From Unio delphinus (taxonomy: Eukaryota > Mollusca > Bivalvia > Unionida > Unionidae), in NCBI GenBank assembly GCA_029339505.1, contig JAQISU010000057.1, positions 5,538,001 through 5,602,000 of the forward strand: a stretch of 64,000 nt of DNA. Direction: 5' to 3'. The first letter of the stretch is position 1. Each line of letters starts with the position of its first letter. The position numbers were made by a program, and so were the translations under genes. The notes beneath the pieces are model-generated. The model was not told the origin of the DNA. It did not search any database and was given only the letters and a program-made list of their open reading frames with translations. This document shows positions 49,501-59,200 of this stretch, piece after piece.

Positions 49501-52500
49501 GTTCTCTCATTTCTTACAGACATAAATTAGATAAATGACAAAAGGCCATTCCACATTGTTCATTATGGACTTTGGAAAGTGTTATGAATATTTAATTTGT
49601 ATTGTCTTTTATCTTTTCTCCATGCTTATACTTTACATATATCTTTTTTTTGTATTTGACCTTTGTCCAGAAAATGAAAGTTAATTGAGTACATGATCAG
49701 TGGCGTATATTTTGTAAAAAATAATAATTAGGACTTTGTATATTTCTTAATCTCTAGAAGCTCCAAGCGCTTAACAACATTAGAAAACACCTACAAATTA
49801 TTTTAAAAAAACATATATAATGATATGATTACAAAAGAAACCAAAAAAAAAAACAAACACCATGAAATTAGAAAACATTAAACATGCTGAAAATATTTAA
49901 GGTACAAACTTTATTAGGTCTTTAAGTTTGTTCTTGCAGTCAAAATATGTGAGTTTTAAGAGCATTCTTGAATGGGATCATTGTGTCTTTGTGCCCAAGT
50001 TCAGTAGACGATTCGTTGCACGTTGCTGGGTACAGGTATGTAAAAGAGCATTGTCCATATGATTTTGTTTTCATAGTGGAAATAATGAGTGTTTAATACA
50101 TAGCAAATATTTCTCTTAGAGTATAGATTACATATTCAGTTTGTTATCAGTGGAAATAAACATGTTTACTTCGTTCTGAATGTAGGATATTAATTTTCAG
50201 TTTGGAGGTTACTAAACTTGTTGACAATTTGGAATGTTTTAGGGAGGAGACTGACCTACAGCCTGGCTCTGTTATTGTGCCTTAGCATTTTTAATAATGT
50301 TGTTTATTTGAAAAATTATTCATACTTGCATGAAAATCTGAAGCAGAATCAGTCTGATTGTTGCATTAAGTTTTTAATTTGAGTGGATTAATTTATTCAA
50401 ATTAGTATTCATGGGAATTACAAAGTGTTCAATAATATTCTTGGAATAGAACATTAATTTGGAATTACAATGAATTCAGAGAAAAAAATTTGGATTCTGT
50501 TACTGTGGTACATCAATGGACTGTTAATACCTCACCACATTCCAGATAATTGACATGTTAGGACACTCAAGACTACAAGCACATCAGTACATTCATTATT
50601 GCAACTTTTCTGGAACACGACTAGAATGGAATTGGTACTTTATATATTTGGACTTTATGGGGACTATTTTGGAATTAATTCACACTGCTGTCAATTCTTT
50701 TCATATTTTCACTTCGCATCCTAGAGAAATAAATTATTTGTTGAATTTTGTTTCCTCTATTCTGTGCTTATTTTAAGATCATATAATCATAGTAAAACAC
50801 CCAATCAGCTTGTTGTTATTGGAGTGTTTGAAGAACCATTAAGTATTTTTATTTTCAACCTCGATGAGGCAAGTATTATATGGAGAATAAGAGTGTGTTA
50901 CAATATACTTGTGAATCAATACTTAAATTGTGTAAAAATACATGCAATTTTGTACTTCCACTGTGTTGAAAAACTTGTGAATCAGTATTACCACTGTGTT
51001 GAAATACTTGTGAATCAGTACTACCACTGTGTTGAAATACTTGTGAATCAGTACTACCACTGTGTTGAAATACTTGTGAATCAGTACTACCACTGTGTTG
51101 AAATAATTGTGAATCATTATTTGCATTGTGTATGAATACTTGTAAATTAGTACTCCCATTGGGTAGGAATACTTGTGAATTAGTATTCCCATTGGCTAGG
51201 AATAGATGTGAATCAGTACTTGCATTGGTTAGGAATACTTGTGAATTAGTACTCCCACTGGGTAGGAATACTTGTGCATTAGTATTCCCATTGGATAAAA
51301 ATACTTGTGAATCAGTACTCTCATTGGCTAGGAATACTTGTGAATTGGTACTTGCAATGTGTAGGAATACTTGTGAATTATTCCCATTGGGTAGGAATAC
51401 TTGTGAATTAGTATTCCCATTGTGTAGGAGCACTTGTGAATTAGTACCTTCTCATTGTCCTGGATATTGATACTCAATTCATGAATTTCTATCATCAATA
51501 ATCTCCTTAAAAACTTTAAATTTTGAATCCGAGTTATTTTCTTACATCTCACTTAACTGATTAAACTTTTAGCTATTACTTGTCAGCAGCATTTACTGTA
51601 TTTGATATTCTCATCTGTTGATCTGGTAACATGAACTGTATTTGTTTTCTTGTATGTTGATCTGGTAACATAAACTGTATTTGTTTTCTTGTATGTTGAT
51701 CTGGTAACATAAACTGTATTTGTTTTCTTGTATGTTGATCTGGTAACATAAACTATATTTGTTTTCTTGTATGTTGATCAAGTACAATTTACTGTATTTG
51801 TTTTCTTGTATGTTGATCAGGTACAATTTACTGTATTTGTTTTCTGGTATTTTAATCTGGTAACATTTACTGTATTTGTTTTCTGGTATGTTGATCTGGT
51901 AAACACTGTCATCCAAAATTGCTGTTCTCAGCAGAATCAAGAAATATTTACCTATGGATACACACAATCTATACTACAAGTCATATTTTCTTCCATCAAT
52001 GGATTATTGTTCAAATGTATGGGGAAACTTTGCTAAATCAGAGCTTGACAGGATGTATTATCTAAAGAAAGAAGCAGCACTCATAATGTTAGATGCATGT
52101 ATTATCTCTCAAAAGCTTTATTTACAGAACTCAAATGGTTCACAATATATGACAGGTTAGATTTTCACAAGGTAGTTCTTTTATATAAATGTCTACATGG
52201 AACTGCACCAGAGTATCTACTGGACATATTCAGGCCTTTTTCAGCACAATACCAGTTGAGATCAATATCACATAGAAACCTTCTAGTACCAAAACCAAGG
52301 ACAGAGCAATTCAAAAAGAGTTTACAATACTCTGTTACAGTTCTGTGTAGAAAGCTTCGACCACATGTAAAATCTGCTGAAAATATTAGAGTACTAGCAA
52401 GTACCCGGCATGCATTGCAATGCCACTCAAAGAAAGAAAGTGTTTGTGTTTTAATCCTGGCATGCGTTGCAATGCCACTGAAAGAAAGAAAATGTTTGTG

Positions 52501-54319
52501 TTTTAATAGACTATTTGACTGGTTTCTGGAAAGCATCTCAGATTATTTAGTGGTATTTATCAAGCCCACAATAAGTGGTTACCTTACCGAAGGCGTGTTA
52601 GGTATTGCTACCGATTATGCATTTCATACAACTGTTGATTTACGTCATCATAGTTTCAGCCAATCCAGACTGTGTTCAATCACGTGACGTATCTAAAGCG
52701 CCTACAGTTCACACGAAACACATGCGATTTTAGGTATCGCTACCGATTATGAATTTCATACAGCTGTTGCCCTTACACTTTAAATGTTGGCATGTATTTC
52801 TCGCGCACGATATTTGTTGCACTGAACGATGTCATTTGGAAACATAAATAGTACTTCCGTATGTTTGCCAAGAAATGTTTCGATTGGCTTGTGTCACCTG
52901 ATACCAATGTTGATAATGGTTCAGATGGTGAATGTAATTCTGGCAATTTCACTTTTCCACCCGTGCAGCAAATTCCTGGTGTTTCATTCTTAAATTTGAG
53001 GGCATTGCAATACACGCATAATTTATCTATTTTTCCAATGAGCACACTTGGATGAAGACTGTAATCATAATTAGCATTGTAATGGAATGCACTAAGATTT
53101 AAATCAGCGTGCATTGTTCATCTGGATTGAGCAGTGCGAACTCGAATGGTTTCCAATCTTGCTTCCTGTTGCTCGACTGTTTCAGATGATCAGGTTTGAG
53201 CAGTGCGAACTCAAACGGTTTCCAATCTTGCTTTCCGTTGCTCATCTGTTTCAGATGATCGGGTTTGAGCAGTGCGAACTCAAACGGTTTCCAATCTTGC
53301 TTTCCGTTGCTCGTCTGTTTCAGATGATCGGGTTTGAGCAGTGCGAACTCGAACGGTTTCCAATCTTGCTTTCCGTTGCTCGTCTGTTTCTGAAGCTCCT
53401 GATGCCTTTATCTTTCATGCTTGAGGTGTAGATCGACCAATAACTTTTTGTTTAGGTGGCATAATTGATTTGACAGTGAAGGTAATGCTTTGTAACGACT
53501 ATTACAAATTCACACCGCAATTATTTGACGTAACCAAGGCACGAACCAAACGTAACTAAGTAAACATGACGTGTCTAAGGTGCCTACAGTACACACCGAA
53601 CACACGCGAAATTAGGTATCGCTACCGATTATGAATTTCATACAGCTGTTGATTTACATCATCATAGTTTCAGCCAATCCAGACCGTGTTCGATCACGTG
53701 ACGTAATTAAGGCGTCTACTGTTCGATCACGTGACGTACAAATTCACACCGCGATTGTTTGACGTAACCAAGGCGCGAACCAAACGTAACTAAGTAAACA
53801 TGATGTATCTAAGGCGCCTACAGCTCACACCGAAGACACGCGAAATTAGGTATCGCTACAGACAGTGTTCGATCACATGACGTATTTAAGGCGCCTACTG
53901 TTCGATCACGTGACATATCTAAGGCGCCTACAGTTTACAGCGAACACACGGTAAATGTTGCAAAAACACATTTGTTAATTGTACAATTTAAATGGTTGTA
54001 CTAATTCAGAAACCTTCGCGGGCGTGCGCAGAACAACTCACCAAAGTTTTATCGCAATCGGATGAATGGTATAGGAACGCATACGACACAAACAAACAAA
54101 CAAACAAACAAACATTCATTTTTATATATATAGATTTAAGAAGGAATATCATAAGCTTGTATATATTTCTAACAGATAATGCAATTTTAGTACTAATTTA
54201 AACATGTTAAATTAAACAGTAATTATTGTTATCTTCATATAATGTGTGATGCTTTACTCTCCTTATCAGGGCTTCAAGGGACAATAGTCCTTGACTAATG
54301 AGTCACCCTTTATAAATAA

Positions 54320-54371
<52 letters not shown>

Positions 54372-56294
54372 GTATTGTTTTCTGGTATGTTGATCTGGTC
54401 ATAATCCTTTTGATTTGATTTTGTACATGTTTTACTCATGTTTCCACTTTCCCCTTTGTATTTTCAGACTCTTCTGGATTGAAGGACAAATGATAAAAAG
54501 CTATGACCTAAATAATAATTTGATAAATGAAAATGTGATTTACTCACCCAATTCCACCCTCTTGAGCTCATACAAGGTGAATGAAATGATCACATGGTTT
54601 ATAATTGTTACACATGATACATACATGAATTAACACATATTAACATACATACATAAGCAAAAACATATTAATCTTTAAGATGCTTAAATATGCAATATCT
54701 GGTTGTATTGACTGTATTTCTTAAATATGCAATATCTTGTTGTATTGACCATATTATATAAATATGCAATATCTGGTTGTATTGACTGTATTTCTTAAAT
54801 ATGCAGTATCTAGATGTATTGACCATATTATTTAAATATGCAATATCTAGTTGTATTGACCATATTATATAAATATGCAATATCTGGTTGTATTGACTGT
54901 ATATTTCTTAAATATGCAATATCTAGTTGTATTGACCATATTACTTAATCATGTAATATCTGGTTGTATTGACCATATTACTTAAATATGCAATATCTGG
55001 TTGTTTTGATCATATTACTTAAATACACATTATCTGGTTGTATTGACCATATTATCTAAATATGCAATATCTGGTTGTATTGACCATATTACTTAATCAT
55101 GCAATATCTGGATGTATTGACCATATTATATAAATATGCAATATCTGGTTGCTTTAATGATATTACTTAAATATGCAATATCTGATTGTATTGACCATAT
55201 TATTTAAATCTGAAATATCTGGTTGTATTGACCATATTACCTGAATATGCAATATCTGGTTGTTTTGACCATATTACTTAAATATGCATTATCTGGTTGT
55301 ATTGACCATATTACTTAAATATGCATTATCTGATTGTATTGACCATATTACCTGAATATGCAATATCTGGTTGTTTTGACCATATTACCGGTACTTAAAT
55401 ATGCATTATCTGAAGGAAATAAAAAGGACCTTTCAGAATGATTGGTAGCAAACAGTGATTATGAAGGCTATTGAATTCAGGGTTTAAGCAGTGCAAATAA
55501 CTTTTTTGTAACAAAAAGGGGATTAAATGGATCTTTTCTATGTATAACTTTTTTGTAACAAAAAGGGAATTAAATGGATCTTTTCTATGTATTTTGTTTA
55601 CAATATTCTGTCTTCTTTTTTCTAAAAAAGTTAGGTAATAAAACAATAAACGATTACTTTAGCATATGCAGTAAAGTTATTGCTGTTCCCCCATCAGCAT
55701 ATCATAGATTTTTTTGTTTTAAAAAAAAGTAACTTGACATATCACCCAATGACCATGATGACAATTTTACTTACAATGGTAAGTAAAAGCTTTCAGAAGA
55801 AAGGTTTCTCTGCAACATATTTGGATAGGACAAAAACATATATGTGTATAGATTAAAAACATTGGGCAAATTTCTGTTCTATTTCAAATTAAATTTGTTT
55901 GGAAATAATACTTCTTGTTTAATTTTAATACAGGAACAGCAATATTTTAGCCACTATTATACTCATTGCTTAGGAAGGTCTGTTAATTGCACTATCTGAA
56001 GTCTCCATGGCTACCACTTAATGATGCTGTCTCTTGAATATTTATATTCTTTCTCCTATCATTTCAATTTCAGGGTTTCAATTTTGTTCAATCCCCCTTC
56101 TTGTATCTTTAAACAACCATATTTTCAATTGCAGAATCAGTTGGTCTGGACATCAAATACTTCACGTCCTTCAGTACTTTTTGCATATGATCTCAAGTTA
56201 AATACCACACCCATCGTGATTGCATCCTTCAATGACACAGGGCGTATAGGAGCAATGATGATTTTTGATCCAACTCTTCAGCCAAATGAAAAAG
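34871..56294 (+). CDS. LRP-like receptor gene (CCP, propeller, EGF, propeller), partial
   Basis: Ten exons join with matching phases and GT-AG borders into about 648 residues. The order is a sushi/CCP module, six propeller blades, an EGF module and six more blades. Blade signatures are degenerate YWTD boxes: LAYS, VYWTD, LFWSG, LYWVD and LYVTD in the first; IFFTN, IYWCE, LFWIS, LFWIE and LVWTS in the second. Propellers each followed by EGF are the hallmark of LDL-receptor-family ectodomains (LRP, LDLR), which bind extracellular ligands for uptake or signalling. More than ten N-glycosylation sequons support an extracellular location. The signal peptide, any LDL-A repeats, the membrane span and the tail are not visible and should lie outside the joined exons. 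The sushi module ahead of the first propeller is unusual for LRPs. Introns are large and repeat-filled. ROS1/sevenless-like receptors also carry such propellers, but with FN3 rather than EGF. Confidence 0.85.
35780..35833. repeat. (AT)n microsatellite in intron a-b
   Basis: About 27 units, about 57 bp before the exon b acceptor. The rest of the 846-bp intron is unique. Confidence 0.96.
35891..36347 (+). CDS. Exon b: first propeller, blades 1-2 (phase 1-2)
   Basis: Starts 'EQDRGILVSFP' and ends 'APHGIAVDPITG'. Contains 'LKHLLAYSQF' and the best-kept box 'VDWVSHNVYWTDPNF'. The strand 'GILVSFP' probably closes the propeller with the last blade. Acceptor 'attaccag', donor 'gtgagg'. Confidence 0.9.
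36348..37346 (+). other. Intron b-c
   Basis: GT-AG intron. Contains (GA)n at about 36700-36739 and (TA)n at about 37210-37278. No element or gene recognised besides these. Confidence 0.8.
37347..37596 (+). CDS. Exon c: first propeller, blades 3-4 (phase 2-0)
   Basis: The reading joins exon b through a split glycine codon to give 'ITG-FLFWSGIGNLAKIE'. A second box is 'FKSNSLYWVDSFRETVEV', and the exon ends 'FLDIAVLQ'. Acceptor 'acacag', donor 'gtaaat'. The acceptor lies about 70 bp after a long (TA)n tract. Confidence 0.9.
37597..38226 (+). other. Intron c-d
   Basis: 630-bp GT-AG intron with nothing recognisable inside. Ends 'atgcattttcag'. Confidence 0.8.
38227..38377 (+). CDS. Exon d: first propeller, last blades (phase 0-1)
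   Basis: Begins 'DFLYVTDYGQKKLLYMNK' and ends 'GVAAYSPDIQPVLSN', the usual transition from the last strand of a propeller to EGF. Acceptor 'tttcag', donor 'gtgatt' (weak but in phase). Confidence 0.87.
38571..38705. repeat. Short degenerate minisatellite, about 33-bp unit
   Basis: Four or five copies of 'aggggactaaggacatggtt' + 'cattttgta' in intron d-e. The rest of that intron (38378-39777) is unique AT-rich sequence. Confidence 0.7.
39778..39885 (+). CDS. Exon e: EGF module (phase 1-1)
   Basis: 36 codons with six cysteines: 'SCPANCSDICVELPAG' then 'CLCREGYLYNESSNQCQ'. It packs against the propeller in LDLR-family proteins. Acceptor 'ttcccag', donor 'gtagta'. Confidence 0.9.
40190..40442. 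mobile_element. Foldback/MITE-like element with about 65-bp inverted repeats
   Basis: The left arm (40190-40257: 'tgacaagcaatagtgcaaaa', 'ctagcctgagtgctttcgac') is matched in reverse complement by the right arm (40374-40442: 'gagtcgaaaatgctcaggct', 'gttttgcactgttgcttgtc') with few mismatches. The 115-bp loop has no ORF. It lies in the EGF/second-propeller intron of the receptor gene. Confidence 0.82.
40529..40585. repeat. (TA)n microsatellite
   Basis: About 28 units, intronic. Confidence 0.95.
41245..41430. repeat. Short minisatellite, about 22-29-bp unit
   Basis: About seven copies of 'atcatgtctgactattatta' with 'gactgagtattatta' variants. Intronic. The rest of 39886-42046 holds nothing else recognised. 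Confidence 0.8.
42047..42298 (+). CDS. Exon f: second propeller, start (phase 1-1)
   Basis: Begins 'ENLGIFHRGILISN', which parallels 'GILVSFP' of the first propeller, and includes 'AQRQIFFTNSSGIYYASV'. Four or more sequons are present (NAT, NVT, NSS, NIS). Donor 'gtaagt' is a consensus site. Confidence 0.88.
42345..42510. repeat. Tandem duplication, about 93-bp spacing
   Basis: 'ctatgttcagctcag' through 'gctacccatggacgtttt' occurs at about 42350-42403 and again at about 42443-42496. Confidence 0.8.
42895..43265. repeat. Minisatellite, about 40-bp unit, about 9 copies
   Basis: Unit like 'tattagttcttatatgcttg' + 'gactggttccaaatgatg'. Intronic and non-coding. Confidence 0.88.
43718..43868 (+). 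CDS. Exon g: second propeller blade (phase 1-2)
   Basis: 'GLSFDWIDDNIYWCEKTTG' carries a YWTD-type box with Cys in place of Thr. Ends 'PRDVLVVPHY' plus a split Arg codon. Acceptor 'catttag', donor 'gtatga'. Confidence 0.88.
45490..48065 (-). mobile_element. CR1/L2-type LINE, 5'-truncated, minus strand
   Basis: Oriented against the receptor gene. The 3' end on the minus strand carries an (ATT)n tail (plus-strand 'aataataat' at 45510-45537), as in many CR1/L2 elements. The protein follows one frame from about 48000 down to 45697 with only a few in-frame stops (about 47630, 47060, 47000, 46214) and no clear frameshift, so it is fairly young. It encodes the end of the endonuclease or linker, the whole RT and the C-terminal domain. 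The 5' end is lost. Confidence 0.87.
45697..47454 (-). pseudogene. CR1/L2-type LINE ORF2: reverse transcriptase
   Basis: RT boxes in order along the minus strand: 'AFEPVSIDLVWTIV' (about 47270), 'SAYRPCHSTETTLLKV' (about 46925), 'LDLSAAFDTIDHDILL' (catalytic D, about 46820), 'GVPQGSALGSVLF' (about 46650), 'YADDTKIYKS' (catalytic DD, about 46550), 'LVLSRLDYCNSIL' (thumb, about 46165), and 'GPAMWNELP' near the end (about 45800). The catalytic aspartates are intact. Three stops in frame inactivate it. It would copy the element RNA at a nicked target. Confidence 0.9.
48940..49077 (+). CDS. Exon h: second propeller blade (phase 2-2)
   Basis: 'KLFWISGKDNSVVQVSSL' to 'PHSLKFNPLSQ'. It follows a 5-kb intron holding a minus-strand LINE. 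Acceptor 'cttcag', donor 'gtaagt'. Because it is a symmetrical 2-2 exon, skipping it would keep the frame but remove one blade. Confidence 0.88.
49725..50100 (-). mobile_element. 3'-end fragment of the same CR1/L2-type LINE
   Basis: Parallels 45538-45890: 'ggactttgtatatttcttaa' and 'ctccaagcgcttaac' against 'gactttgtatagtgcctaat' and 'ctctaagcacttta', then 'taagtttgttcttgcagtca' against 'taagtttgtccctgcagtcg'. It contains only the 3' UTR and last codons. More diverged than the 45.5-kb copy. Confidence 0.8.
50905..51450. repeat. 33-bp minisatellite, about 16 copies
   Basis: Unit 'gaaatacttgtgaatcagta' + 'ctaccactgtgtt', changing gradually to 'aggaatacttgtgaattagt' + 'actcccattgggt'. Because 33 is divisible by three, long open frames appear on both strands (up to 185 codons). 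They are by-products and not genes. Lies in intron h-i. Confidence 0.92.
51605..51903. repeat. 39-bp minisatellite, about 8 copies, split by a LINE
   Basis: Unit 'tgatctggtaacataaactg' + 'tatttgttttcttgtatgt'. Part of one more unit ('aactgtattgttttctggta' + 'tgttgatctggt') occurs at 54367-54400, beyond the LINE. The array was therefore one block before the insertion. Confidence 0.88.
52408..52505. repeat. Duplicated terminator-like hairpin unit in the Helitron
   Basis: 'ggcatgcattgcaatgccac' and 'ggcatgcgttgcaatgccac' occur about 51 bp apart, each followed by 'aaagaaagaaa...tgtttgtgttttaat'. This gives two candidate 3'-end hairpins. Confidence 0.75.
53128..53392. repeat. 69-bp minisatellite inside the Helitron, about 4 copies
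   Basis: Unit 'cagatgatcgggtttgagca' + 'gtgcgaactcaaacggtttc' + 'caatcttgctttccgttgct' + 'cgtctgttt'. As 69 is a multiple of three, it gives a 105-codon frame of 23-residue repeats, judged not to be a gene. 53560-53960 has further repeated words ('cgatcacgtgacgta', 'aaggcgcctaca'). Confidence 0.88.
54468..54576 (+). CDS. Exon i: second propeller blade (phase 2-0)
   Basis: Joins exon h as 'SQV-LFWIEGQMIKSYDL' and ends 'NSTLLSSYK'. The acceptor 'ttttcag' lies only about 100 bp after the (TTA)n tail of a LINE and one leftover minisatellite unit, so the transposon pile-up stops just short of the splice site. Confidence 0.87.
54640..55405. repeat. 37-bp minisatellite, about 20 copies
   Basis: Unit 'aatatgcaatatctggttgt' + 'attgaccatattactta'. 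Alternating variants (ctgtatttctt, ccatattatat) suggest higher-order pairs. It lies in intron i-j, just after exon i. Confidence 0.92.
55485..55595. repeat. Tandem duplication, 54-bp unit, two copies
   Basis: 'acttttttgtaacaaaaagg' + 'ggattaaatggatcttttct' + 'atgta' occurs twice in a row. Nothing else is recognised between 55595 and 56134. Confidence 0.88.
56135..56294 (+). CDS. Exon j: second propeller, last visible blade (phase 0-1)
   Basis: 'NQLVWTSNTSRPSVLFAY' to 'MMIFDPTLQPNEK'. 'IFDPTLQP' is the characteristic end of an LDLR-type propeller, normally followed by EGF. The donor 'gtattt' leaves phase 1, matching an EGF exon not found before base 64000. Confidence 0.88.
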
Positions 56295-59200
56295 GTATTT
56301 GTTAAACTTAGATATCTCTAATTGGTTCTTCCTGCACATAGAAAATATTCATGGATCATACCTTATATTTTGCAATTGTATTTTTTTGTTTCAATTTGTG
56401 TGATATCGTTTTGAGTTCATAAGTACATATGTGTAAAATGGGCTTGAGTCATATTGTATAAATATGCCATAGATTTGGATTTGGATTGAATGATTTGCAC
56501 AGTGCATTTCATTGAGAAAGAGATTGTTATTTTCAATGTCTTTGACTTGTATCAGGAAGGAACATGTTCCTGTGTTTAAAAAATGGGAGAGTCGGCATGT
56601 GTATAACAACCATTTCTGCTATCAGCTTTTATGTTAAGCACACTGTCTTTTTTGACAGCATACACACTACTAATAATGTGCCTCCAGTAGATTTGTTCTT
56701 GTAGTTAGTTTTATGAATAGATTCTATTGTCTGATACCCAGCGCATATAAGACAAATAGTGTTTTGCATTGGCGAAGATGAATCAAATGCTAGTGTCAAT
56801 CTGACACAACAGTATCGATATGAGCAATTTCTTTTTTATGTTCTCATTATCAATGTAATAATATGTGATTTGATAAAATAGCTAAAGACCCATGTTTCTT
56901 CCTGTTTGAAAAGGAAGACTGATTTCCACACCAGACTGATATCATTGAAAGGATGGCCCAACATATATCATTCCATTTGCATGGATTTGGCTAGTTTTTC
57001 TGATTCAGCCCCTTTACTATGATCTATTTTAAATACTGTCATTGTATAACTTTGGCCAATTGGTTAGAGTGTCTGCCTCAGATGCAGGACATTGCTGGTT
57101 CAAACTCCGGTCTAAGTCATACCAAAGACCTTATAAAAAGTGTACTAACAGCTGCCTCGCTTGGTGCTCAGCATTAAGAAGTTAGTGTTGTCATATTCCC
57201 AATGGATGCTGAATAGACACTCATGATAACACATTACTTCAGTGTATTGCATTTTAGCCAGTTCATATACATGTGCCAAAGTTACCCAGTGCAGTGCACT
57301 ATAAATAGAACACCTGTTATCTATTTGACTCCTGCACATAGGCCTGCCTAATAACTGCTAAGCAGTGTAGTACATGTCAGCCTTAAATATGGAAATATTT
57401 AAGAGTAAAATCAGATTATATCTGTATAATTATTTTTCATGGAAGAAGTTTCATGCTGTTTAAAATCTTGAGAGAAACTTGTTCACCGTCAAGCCAGTGA
57501 AGATGTGTGACTAACCATAGCTGCCATTTCTCATAGTCCAAAATTTACAAGTTCATTGCATCTACATCACTAAGTCATATCTGAATTTGATAATTTCTAA
57601 GAATAAATTGCTGCCTACATCAATATCTGAGTCTTTACTTAGGTTATTGAAGCTTGCATAGTAGTGATTCTAATATTGCAAACTCAAGAAAGTACTGAAC
57701 GAATTCCATGGCCTTAATTTTGGAGAGTTTTTTTTAAATATCAGATTATGAACATATCTTAAACAGTGACCATGTGATCTGATGTAATGGTCCTACACAT
57801 TAATGAATATTGTATCTAATAGGGGTTTTCCCTGAAGGTGGCACTATGAAAACCCATTTAGAATGCCTGATGTTTACAGCAAATTTTATATTCTTAAGAA
57901 TGGTGTTGCCATGCTAATCTGTTAGAGGTATCCAAAGGCACTTCCATGAAATTAGAGTAGAGATGTCCAAATGCACTAACACAATATAAAGAATTAAGAT
58001 TTCTTTTGCTTTTTTAAGTTTTCACCACTTATATATCCTGCAGCTCAAAATATTATATTCATCGTTGAGTCACCTATTTATAAGCAAATCTTTTTGTTAT
58101 TCTGCATCACTTAGTCACTCTTGGAAAGTTTGGTCAAGGCCACAGGCAAAAGATGTACATTGAGGTTTTAAATAGAGATGCTTATATTTCCTTAAATCCT
58201 TCATTTTTTCTGTACATGCAAATGTCTATTTCTCAAGGCAATGCTCTCAGATGTCTATTTTTCAAGGTATTACTTTTGGATGTTCATATATTTCGAGGCA
58301 ATATTTGAGGATTCTTGAATATATTTCAAGGCAATACCCAAGGAAGTCTATTTTTTTAAAGCAAAAAACTTGATTCAGAAAAACATAATCACGTCTTGTT
58401 TATCTTGTGATTAGGTTCACAGACAAAACTTTGAAGGTTGAAGGCTTTTGAAGGTTGAAGGCTTTTGTTTAATTTTTCTGTTTGCTTATAACTTCAGAAT
58501 CATTTCATAGATTATGTTTGGTGCCGATTTATTGATTTAATTGGGGGTGATGTCAAGATCTCTAAAAGACAATAATCCAAATCTGCAAGACTGCCTCGAC
58601 TATGGTGTAAACATATTAATGTTGCTCTGTAACAGTTTTTTTTCATCACATGAAACACACAGTTTAAGCATATGCATTAAAAGTAACAAACAAATACTTT
58701 TAATGGTGTATATAGTTATGGTTCTATTTTGAGTACCCATCTAACCAAAGTACAACTGTCAAAATGTGGAATATATCCCACTGGAAGGCAAGGAAATTCA
58801 TTCTCATAAATGTAGCATTGTGATATAGATAATGGTCTTATATCCAGGCACCCGTCAAAAATATTTCCAAGTTTTCCAATTATATTTAATTTTTTTCATT
58901 ACTACATATTGATGCCAGAAGACATTGAATCTTCATTCATATACATGCTTTTTATTGTTATTGATGAAAGAGATGCAATTCACACACAAAATATTTCTGC
59001 TATATTTCATTGCATATGTAATTTACTAATGTTTATCTGTAATAATTAGATACTTTGAATACAATTAGGTTTTCTGTGACTCATTGCGCGTAAGTTTGAG
59101 TTAGCCTTCTTGCTGATAAAATCTACAAATAGAATGTTATGAATGTCTGATTTAATATATACTTAATATAATTTCTTTGTTCATCAAATTTATTTTTATT

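Larger units (their letters stand above)
52394..54134 (-). mobile_element. Non-autonomous Helitron
   Basis: On the minus strand the element begins 'TCTATATATATAAAAATG' (54134 leftward) and ends '...GCCGGGTACTTGCTAG' (52394). The ends are 5'-TC and CTAG-3', flanked by A and T. There is no target duplication and no terminal inverted repeat. A palindrome 'gcattgcaatgc' (about 52412-52423) sits some 15 bp inside the 3' end, as the Helitron terminator hairpin should. Removing 1741 bp restores an uninterrupted LINE reading frame. No Rep or helicase is encoded, so it moved in trans. Confidence 0.85.
51904..54366 (+). mobile_element. CR1/L2-type LINE 3' fragment, carrying a nested Helitron
   Basis: Coding parts 51905-52393 and 54135-54200 are one LINE ORF end: 'YKSYFLPSMDYCSNVWG' (RT thumb), 'LDFHKVVLLYKCLHGTAPE', then 'SAENIRV' joined directly to 'FKKEYHKLVYIS' across the Helitron. 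One frameshift lies near 52113. The 3' UTR includes a hairpin-like 'aagggacaatagtccttgac' and ends in (TTA)n at 54318-54366. It is 5'-truncated and inserted into the 39-bp minisatellite. Confidence 0.85.

Noticed and set aside
50876..51433. 185-codon minus-strand ORF with 11-residue repeats (and a 123-codon plus-strand partner)
   Set aside because: The 33-bp repeat unit is divisible by three, so frames stay open on both strands. It lies within a receptor intron and has no domain.
51611..51967. 118-codon repetitive ORF
   Set aside because: Same cause: a 39-bp minisatellite unit read as 13-residue repeats.
53114..53431. 105-codon ORF with 23-residue repeats inside the Helitron
   Set aside because: It comes from a 69-bp tandem repeat in a non-autonomous element, with no recognisable fold or captured-gene homology.
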